Shown: in pieces, positions 58,635 to 64,000 of the stretch
Numbering within the stretch: position 1 is the stretch's first letter
Layout of the letters: each line of letters begins with the position of its first letter
Source: Peptoclostridium sp.
GTDB taxonomy: Bacteria; Bacillota; Clostridia; Peptostreptococcales; Peptostreptococcaceae
Length of the DNA stretch: 64,000 bases
Assembly (NCBI RefSeq): GCF_009881055.1
Contig: NZ_WXFG01000033.1
Location: forward strand, 62,001-126,000
Reading direction: 5' to 3'
The notes under the pieces: generated by a model
The model's database searches: none
Told to the model about the DNA's origin: nothing
The model's input: only the letters and a program-made list of their open reading frames with translations
Position numbers and translations under genes: made by a program

Positions 58635-58676
58635 GAAAGCACCTGACGAGCAAAATGCCGCATCAGGTGCTTTTCT
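58635..58676. terminator. Terminator between the CuAO-domain gene and cysK
   Basis: GAAAGCACCTGA (58635-58646) pairs with TCAGGTGCTTTTC (58663-58675) between convergent genes. Confidence 0.8.
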
Positions 58677-58700
58677 TCATTCTATATAACGATTATAAAG

Positions 58701-59633
58701 TTACTCAAGGAACGACGGTGTTGACAGGTAACGCTCTCCTGTGTCAGGAAGTAGCACTACTATTGTCTTGCCTGCATTTTCAGGTCTTAAAGCCAGCTGA
58801 GTGGCTGCAAATGCAGCTGCGCCTGATGATATGCCCACAAGAAGTCCCTCTGTCTTGGAAAGCTTCCTTGATGTGGCAAAAGCATCTTCGTTTTTGACAG
58901 CTATAATTTCATCATATACTCCTGTGTTGAGTGTCGCCGGTACAAAACCTGCTCCTATTCCCTGGATTTTGTGCGGACCAGCCTTGCCTTGTGAAAGAAC
59001 GGGTGAATCGGCAGGTTCCACAGCTACAACTTTTATTTCTGGGTTTTGGGACTTGAGGTATTCTCCAACGCCTGTGATCGTGCCCCCGGTGCCGATGCCA
59101 GCCACGAAAATGTCAACCTTGCCGTCTGTGTCTGCATAGATTTCAGGGCCTGTTGTCTTTCTGTGAACCTCTGGATTGGCAGGGTTTACAAACTGGCCTG
59201 GTATGAAAGCTCCGGGGATTTCCTTGGCGAGTTCTTCGGCTTTGTCTATTGCCCCCTTCATACCAAGAGAGCCGTCAGTCAGCACAAGCTCAGCTCCGTA
59301 TGCCTTTAGCAGATTTCTTCTTTCAACGCTCATTGTCTCAGGCATTGTAAGTATTATGCGGTAGCCTTTGGCAGCGGCCACTGACGCAAGGCCTATGCCG
59401 GTATTGCCGCTAGTCGGCTCGATTATTACAGAATCCGGATTGAGAATGCCCTTTGCCTCGGCCTCGGCTATCATAGCATATCCGATTCTGTCCTTTACGC
59501 TGCCTGCTGGATTGAAGTACTCGAGCTTTGCAACAATTTTGGCTTTCAGGTCATTTTGTATTGAATAATTGCCAAGCTCCAAAAGCGGGGTGTTACCTAT
59601 AAGATCAGTCAAGCTTGAATAAATCCTAGCCAT
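58701..59633 (-). CDS. cysK: Cysteine synthase A
   Basis: O-acetylserine sulfhydrylase, makes cysteine from sulfide. 310 residues: PLP lysine in [23 protein letters not shown], the phosphate loop [10 protein letters not shown] and SSGAAA near the C terminus. GGAGGG before the ATG. A consensus promoter and a long palindrome over its start site suggest tight repression, plausibly by cysteine status (Rrf2/CymR type, inference). Confidence 0.96.
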   Translation of the reverse strand: MARIYSSLTDLIGNTPLLELGNYSIQNDLKAKIVAKLEYFNPAGSVKDRIGYAMIAEAEAKGILNPDSVIIEPTSGNTGIGLASVAAAKGYRIILTMPETMSVERRNLLKAYGAELVLTDGSLGMKGAIDKAEELAKEIPGAFIPGQFVNPANPEVHRKTTGPEIYADTDGKVDIFVAGIGTGGTITGVGEYLKSQNPEIKVVAVEPADSPVLSQGKAGPHKIQGIGAGFVPATLNTGVYDEIIAVKNEDAFATSRKLSKTEGLLVGISSGAAAFAATQLALRPENAGKTIVVLLPDTGERYLSTPSFLE

Positions 59634-59657
59634 ATTTAATCGCCCTCCATTTCATAT

Positions 59658-59682
59658 AAAACATATATGATTGATATGTTTT
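59658..59682 (-). promoter_or_regulatory. Palindromic operator of cysK
   Basis: AAAACATAT - ATGATTG - ATATGTTTT, a perfect nine-base inverted repeat beginning two bases after the -10 element, over the transcription start. Confidence 0.65.
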
Positions 59683-59683
59683 A

Positions 59684-59712
59684 ATGATAGTAAATTTTTG
59701 ACTCTTTGTCAA
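59684..59712 (-). promoter_or_regulatory. Sigma-A promoter of cysK
   Basis: Minus strand: TTGACA (59712-59707), 17-base spacer, TATCAT (59689-59684). The -35 lies inside a second palindrome TTGAC-N5-GTCAA (59698-59712). Confidence 0.75.
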
Positions 59713-59741
59713 TAGTTTTATGTAAAAAAATCGAACGAAAA

Positions 59742-59789
59742 ATATAAAAAATAATAGCAGATTCCCATTCGATGGAATCTGCTATTATC
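59742..59789 (-). terminator. Terminator after icd (minus strand)
   Basis: ATAATAGCAGATTCC (59751-59765) pairs perfectly with GGAATCTGCTATTAT (59774-59788); on the minus strand T6 follows. Confidence 0.88.
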
Positions 59790-59795
59790 AAGCTT

Positions 59796-61007
59796 TTAAA
59801 GCATTGTATCAAGTCTCAAAGCAATTTCTTTAAGGAAATCCGCAGTATTTACAACTTTAATATCTTTTATTTCAGAAAGTGAAGCAAGGTCCTTAGTCAT
59901 AACGCCTTCCTCTATAGTCTGTATAGAGGCTTTCTCAAGCTTGTTTGCAAAGTCCACAAGCTCGGCTATTCCATCAAGCTCTCCACGCTTTCTTAGGGCG
60001 CCCGTCCATGCAAAAATAGTGGCCATGGAATTGGTAGAAGTCTCTTCGCCCTTGAGGTGCTTGTAGTAGTGTCTAGTAACAGTGCCGTGAGCGGCTTCAT
60101 ACTCGAAGTTGCCGTCTGGGGATACTAGGACAGAAGTCATCATGGCTAGGCTGCCGAAAGCCGACGCAACCATGTCTGACATTACATCTCCATCGTAGTT
60201 CTTGCAGGCCCATATAACTCCGCCCTCTGACCTTATTATACGAGCTACAACGTCGTCTATAAGAGTATAGAAGTATGTTATGCCGGCCTCTTCGAATTTA
60301 GTCTTGTATTCGTTTTCGAATATTTCGTCGAATATGTCCTTGAACCTATGGTCATATACCTTTGATATAGTGTCCTTTGTTGAGAACCAAAGCTCCTGCT
60401 TAGTGTCGAGCGCATAGTTGAAGCATGATCTTGCAAAGCTCGCTATTGATTTGTCCAGATTGTGAACTCCCTGTATAACTCCAGGACCGTCAAAGTCGAA
60501 TATTGTGTGCTTTGTAACCTCTCCACTCTCTGAAGTGAAAACAAGCTCTGCCTTGCCTTTGCCTTCAACCCTGTATTCCACATTCCTGTATACATCACCA
60601 TACGCATGTCTGGCTATTGTTATAGGCTTTTTCCAGCTCTTAACGAAAGGTTTTATGCTGTCTACTGTTATAGGTGCGCGGAATACAGTGCCGTCTAGTA
60701 TTGCCCTTATAGTGCCGTTAGGGCTTTTCCACATCTGTTTTAGATTGTATTCAGTGACCCTCTGAGCATTAGGAGTTATAGTAGCACATTTCACGGCCAC
60801 GCCGTATTTTTTAGTTGCGAGAGCCGAGTCGACAGTTATCTGGTCGTCAGTTTCATCTCTCTTTTCAAGGCCAAGGTCATAGTATTCTGTATTCAGGTCA
60901 ATATATGGGAGCAGAAGTATGTCCTTAATGTCCTTCCAGATTATTCTGGTCATTTCGTCTCCGTCCATCTCTACAAGGGGAGTCTTCATTTGAATTTTAT
61001 TTGCCAT
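59796..61007 (-). CDS. icd: NADP-dependent isocitrate dehydrogenase
   Basis: Oxidative decarboxylation of isocitrate to 2-oxoglutarate. 403 residues of the eukaryotic-like homodimeric subfamily: [29 protein letters not shown], the metal-binding [12 protein letters not shown] and [13 protein letters not shown] at 61007 is preceded by AAAGGAGA; the frame runs 132 bases further without a ribosome site. Monocistronic. Likely supplies 2-oxoglutarate for glutamate synthesis in an anaerobe. Confidence 0.95.
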   Translation of the reverse strand: MANKIQMKTPLVEMDGDEMTRIIWKDIKDILLLPYIDLNTEYYDLGLEKRDETDDQITVDSALATKKYGVAVKCATITPNAQRVTEYNLKQMWKSPNGTIRAILDGTVFRAPITVDSIKPFVKSWKKPITIARHAYGDVYRNVEYRVEGKGKAELVFTSESGEVTKHTIFDFDGPGVIQGVHNLDKSIASFARSCFNYALDTKQELWFSTKDTISKVYDHRFKDIFDEIFENEYKTKFEEAGITYFYTLIDDVVARIIRSEGGVIWACKNYDGDVMSDMVASAFGSLAMMTSVLVSPDGNFEYEAAHGTVTRHYYKHLKGEETSTNSMATIFAWTGALRKRGELDGIAELVDFANKLEKASIQTIEEGVMTKDLASLSEIKDIKVVNTADFLKEIALRLDTML

Positions 61008-61171
61008 AAAATTTCTCCTTTCGGTATAATTAAACTTTTTAAATGATAAAACTTTGTCTAATGGACTTATTATACACTTTGATAATACTAATAAGCAATA
61101 GTTTAAGCTGGCTTTGGAAATGTTTATTGTGAAGTACAATATGCAACCTCGGAGTTGAAAAATTTCAAAAC

Positions 61172-61203
61172 AAAAAAGCTCCGGAATAAATTCCGAAGCC
61201 TTA
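61172..61203 (-). terminator. Terminator after ilvE (minus strand)
   Basis: GCTCCGGAAT and ATTCCGAAGC arms (61178-61199) with T6 following on the minus strand. Confidence 0.82.
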
Positions 61204-61223
61204 AAAGATTTGCTTTTGCCGTT

Positions 61224-62246
61224 TTACACTTCAACTATCCAGCCTTCGGGAGCTTCTACGTCTCCAAACTGTATTCCGCACAGGGTATCATATAACTTTC
61301 TAGTCACAGGTCCTACTTCTGTCTCGCTAAAGAACACATGGAGGCTGCCCTTATGCTCTATTCCGCCTATAGGAGTTATAACAGCTGCAGTACCGCATGC
61401 GCCTGCTTCAGCAAAATCATCCAGTCTGTCTATAGGCACGTCTCTTTCTTCAACAGGCAATCCCAGGTATTCTTTGGCTACATGCATAAGAGAATATTTG
61501 GTTATGCTCGGAAGAATAGATTCTGAAAATGGAGTTACGAATTTGTTGTCCTTAGTAATTCCAAAGAAGTTTGCAGCGCCTACTTCCTCTATATTTGTGT
61601 GAGTGGCAGGATCAAGATATATACAGTCTGCGAAGCCTTTCTTTACTGCGATTTCATGAGGCAGCATGCTTGCTGCGTAGTTGCCGCCAACTTTTGCGGC
61701 GCCGGTTCCGTAAGGAGCCGCTCTGTCGTAGTCTGAAACCATGAAGTTAACAGGTGCAAGTCCGCCCTTGAAGTATGCGCCTACAGGAACGCAGAATACG
61801 CAGAACAGGAATTCAGGCGCCGGCTTAACTCCGAGATTGTCGCCAACTCCTATTACAAAAGGACGAAGATAAAGAGTAGCGCCTGTTCCGTAAGGTGGTA
61901 CATACTTTTCATTAGCCTGGACAACCTTTTTACATGCGTCTATGAATATTTCCTCGGGAAGCTCAGGCATCAGAAGCCTTCTGCAGCTGCTGTTGAGACG
62001 CTTTGCATTCTGGTCAGGTCTGAAAAGCTGGATTTTGCCGTCTTTTCTTCTGTATGCCTTAAGTCCTTCAAAACACTGCTGTCCGTAGTGAAGCGCCGCA
62101 GAAGACTCGCTAATTCTCAGCATGTTGTCTTCAACAAGCTCGCCTTCGCCCCACTTGCCGTCCTTCCAAGAGCAAATATACCTGTAATCAGTTTTCATAT
62201 AGGCAAATCCAAGTTTGCCCCAGTCGATGTCAACCTGTTTTTCCAT
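61224..62246 (-). CDS. ilvE: Branched-chain amino acid aminotransferase
   Basis: Class IV PLP aminotransferase for leucine, isoleucine and valine; 340 residues, the longer group. Diagnostic segments: [43 protein letters not shown] lysine in [11 protein letters not shown] and the C-terminal [15 protein letters not shown] 62246 has AGGAGGT; the frame extends 75 bases further. Could serve synthesis or Stickland-type oxidation of branched-chain amino acids. Confidence 0.95.
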   Translation of the reverse strand: MEKQVDIDWGKLGFAYMKTDYRYICSWKDGKWGEGELVEDNMLRISESSAALHYGQQCFEGLKAYRRKDGKIQLFRPDQNAKRLNSSCRRLLMPELPEEIFIDACKKVVQANEKYVPPYGTGATLYLRPFVIGVGDNLGVKPAPEFLFCVFCVPVGAYFKGGLAPVNFMVSDYDRAAPYGTGAAKVGGNYAASMLPHEIAVKKGFADCIYLDPATHTNIEEVGAANFFGITKDNKFVTPFSESILPSITKYSLMHVAKEYLGLPVEERDVPIDRLDDFAEAGACGTAAVITPIGGIEHKGSLHVFFSETEVGPVTRKLYDTLCGIQFGDVEAPEGWIVEV

Positions 62247-62445
62247 TTTATACCTCCTATAGAATGAGTGATTTAATATGAAGGTGCTTGTTCCGATATT
62301 ATAAGTTATACCACTAAACAATTAAAAAACTCATTTTGTTTTTTAAAATATTATAAAACAAAGACAGGTTTATATGCAATCCTTGGTGGATACGGACAGC
62401 AAAATGGGTATTATTGTATCATGAAAATAAAACGAGGTGATATCA

Positions 62446-63099
62446 TTGAATATAGCTGGATTAATAGATCATACAATACTAAAGCCCGACGCTTCAAAAA
62501 GCGAAATAGAGAGGGTGTGCCGCGAAGCCTTGGAATATGGCTTTGCAAGCGTATGTGTAAATGGCTGCAATGTGGAATATGCATGCAGGATGCTGAGAGG
62601 AAGTAGCATAAAGATTGCAAGTGTTGTTGGCTTTCCTCTTGGCGCCATGCATGCCTCAGCCAAAGCCTTTGAAGCAAGGACAGCAGTAGAGTCAGGTGCC
62701 GGGGAAATAGACATGGTAATGAATATCGGTGCGTTCAAGGACGGCGATTATGATGTTGTCATAGGCGACATAAAGGACGTTGTAACGGCTGCCAAAGGCG
62801 CAGCTGTGAAGGTCATAATAGAAACCTGCCTGCTTTCAAGGGAGGAGATAGTAAAGGCCAGCAAACTGGTTAAGGAATCCGGTGCGGCATTTGTAAAGAC
62901 ATCGACAGGCTTTTCAAGATCAGGCGCCAACGAAGAGGATATAGCGCTCATAAGAAGCGCTGTCGGAGCAGATTTTGGGATAAAGGCATCTGGAGGAATA
63001 AGAACATATGAGGATGCCGTTCGTATGATAGAGGCGGGAGCCACCAGAATAGGCGCAAGCCTTTCTGTGGATATTGCAAAGGGCGGAGAAAGCAAATAA
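62446..63099 (+). CDS. deoC: Deoxyribose-phosphate aldolase
   Basis: Splits 2-deoxyribose 5-phosphate into acetaldehyde and glyceraldehyde 3-phosphate. 217 residues: LIDHTILKPDAS, VNGCNVEYA, Schiff-base lysine Lys151 in FVKTSTGFS, and KASGGIRTYEDA. TTG 62446 is five bases after AGGTGA; GTG 62437 lies in that ribosome site. pnp follows after about 20 bases: a deoxynucleoside-degradation operon. Confidence 0.95.
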   Translation: MNIAGLIDHTILKPDASKSEIERVCREALEYGFASVCVNGCNVEYACRMLRGSSIKIASVVGFPLGAMHASAKAFEARTAVESGAGEIDMVMNIGAFKDGDYDVVIGDIKDVVTAAKGAAVKVIIETCLLSREEIVKASKLVKESGAAFVKTSTGFSRSGANEEDIALIRSAVGADFGIKASGGIRTYEDAVRMIEAGATRIGASLSVDIAKGGESK

Positions 63100-63120
63100 T
63101 ATACAAGGATGGTGTTTGGG

Positions 63121-63942
63121 GTGTCATACGAAAAACGAATACAAAAAGCTGCAGAATATATAAGGGAAAAGATTGGGGAGCCGCTTCCCAAAATAGGACT
63201 AATATTGGGTTCGGGGCTAGGCGAGCTGGCAGACAGGATTGAAGACGCAATTACTTTGGAATACTCGAAAATACCTAAATTTCCGGTGTCGACCGTGGAA
63301 GGCCACAGCGGGAGGCTTGTATTTGGAAAGCTTTGTGGCAGGCAAGTTGTAGCTATGCAAGGCAGGTTCCACTACTACGAAGGCTACGATATGAAGGACG
63401 TGACATTGCCGGTCAGAGTGATGAAGCTTTTGGGAGTCGAAACACTCATAGTGACAAATGCCGCGGGGGCCGTAAACATCTCCTTTTCTCCGGGAGAGCT
63501 CATGCTAATTAGCGACCACATCAACTTGACATTTGAGAGCCCTTTAAGGGGCAAAAATATGGACGACTACGGAGTCCGCTTCCCAGATATGACGAATGCA
63601 TATGACGAGAGCCTCAGAGGGATTGTAAAATCTTTAGCGGCTGAAAACGGCATAAAGCTAAACGAAGGCGTATACGCATGTATGGGAGGGCCGGCCTACG
63701 AGACTCCGGCTGAAATCAGGATGCTCAGGGTGCTTGGAGCGGATGCGGTAGGCATGTCGACTGTGCCTGAGGTGATATGCGCTGTGCACAGCGGAATGAG
63801 AGTAATAGGAATATCGTGCGTTACAAACATGGGTGCAGGGATACTAAAGCAGCCGCTTGACCACAGCGAGGTCATGAGGACATCAGAAATGGCCAGAGAA
63901 AGCTTTGTCAGCCTTCTTTCTATGACAATTGAAAGGCTGTGA
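63121..63942 (+). CDS. Purine nucleoside phosphorylase
   Basis: Phosphorolysis of purine (deoxy)nucleosides. 273 residues of the trimeric class (PNP I): GLILGSGLGELAD, the phosphate-binding HSGRLVFGKL and QGRFHYYEGYDM, TNAAGAVN, and the base-site MGGPAYETPAEIRML and GMSTVPEV, CVTNMGAGI. I chose GTG 63121, nine bases after AAGGATG; ATG 63109 overlaps that ribosome site. Operon with deoC. Confidence 0.95.
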   Translation: MSYEKRIQKAAEYIREKIGEPLPKIGLILGSGLGELADRIEDAITLEYSKIPKFPVSTVEGHSGRLVFGKLCGRQVVAMQGRFHYYEGYDMKDVTLPVRVMKLLGVETLIVTNAAGAVNISFSPGELMLISDHINLTFESPLRGKNMDDYGVRFPDMTNAYDESLRGIVKSLAAENGIKLNEGVYACMGGPAYETPAEIRMLRVLGADAVGMSTVPEVICAVHSGMRVIGISCVTNMGAGILKQPLDHSEVMRTSEMARESFVSLLSMTIERL

Positions 63943-64000
63943 TGGCAAACGGAGGCAAACTGGAACTGCTGCTGCAATGAAGAAATAGATAAGTCGGTTC

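Noticed and set aside
63942..63980. ATG overlapping the purine nucleoside phosphorylase stop, followed by 12 codons and TGA
   Set aside because: Considered as a next gene with a recoded TGA, but the frame meets TAA four codons later and there is no match to any family; too short to support.

Overview
This window is bacterial and reads as the chromosome of an anaerobic, amino-acid-fermenting member of the Clostridia (Firmicutes). The base composition is moderate, with strong AGGAGG ribosome sites, frequent TTG/GTG starts, a valine T-box, a Spo0E-type sporulation phosphatase, sigma-54 activators and a c-di-GMP-I riboswitch. The rpoN / pgk-tpiA-gpmI-eno / secG / rnr / smpB / ssrA order is what is known from Peptostreptococcaceae-like clostridia. 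A Peptoclostridium-like genome is my best guess, but this is inference and the species is not established. I see no phage, insertion sequence, CRISPR array, rRNA or tRNA; the only structural RNAs are tmRNA, one T-box and one riboswitch.

Layout. 1-11 kb: the 3' part of an FAD-dependent dehydrogenase, a Na/Pi cotransporter behind a Pho box, a 3-methyladenine glycosylase, pgi, a universal stress protein, a NusG-II/Gx-transporter pair, a 54-residue Spo0E protein, a chemoreceptor and oligoendopeptidase F. 11-21 kb: a phosphate island in which the Pst operon is split (pstB-phoU, then T-box-valS-folC, then a tandemly duplicated pstS followed by pstC-pstA). 21-26 kb: a DUF4364 protein, a small methyltransferase, a 47-residue membrane peptide joined to a CdsR-like sigma-54 activator, and an L-cysteine desulfidase gene with a perfectly spaced -24/-12 promoter. 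26-34 kb: hpt, the lysine/diaminopimelate operon asd-dapA-dapB-dapH on the minus strand, a divergent M20 deacetylase, a CPBP protease, a methyltransferase and Hsp33. 34-38.5 kb: an ACT-domain sigma-54 activator, methionine gamma-lyase behind its own -24/-12 promoter, and rpoN.

38.7-49.8 kb: pgk-tpiA-gpmI-eno (no gap or cggR in front), secG, a K+-dependent type membrane pyrophosphatase, RNase R, a rhodanese behind a CsoR/CstR-type operator, smpB and tmRNA. 50-58.6 kb: a minus-strand 39-residue membrane peptide, an HAD phosphatase, a secreted beta-propeller protein, a xanthine/uracil-type permease with a molybdenum hydroxylase large subunit, and a c-di-GMP riboswitch in front of a secreted copper-amine-oxidase-N-domain protein. 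58.7-64 kb: cysK, icd and ilvE on the minus strand, then deoC and a purine nucleoside phosphorylase.

Two themes tie the window together. The first is a phosphate-starvation regulon: four promoters carry TTAACA-type repeats 9 or 11 bases apart. The second is sulfur amino-acid turnover: cysteine desulfidase and methionine gamma-lyase each have a dedicated sigma-54 activator beside rpoN itself, accompanied by a rhodanese under a predicted persulfide/copper-type repressor and a cysteine synthase under a strong palindromic operator. The most novel-looking items are the riboswitch whose 5' strand can pair either with the aptamer's own 3' flank or with a Shine-Dalgarno, and the 47-residue membrane peptide fused at stop/start to the cysteine regulator.
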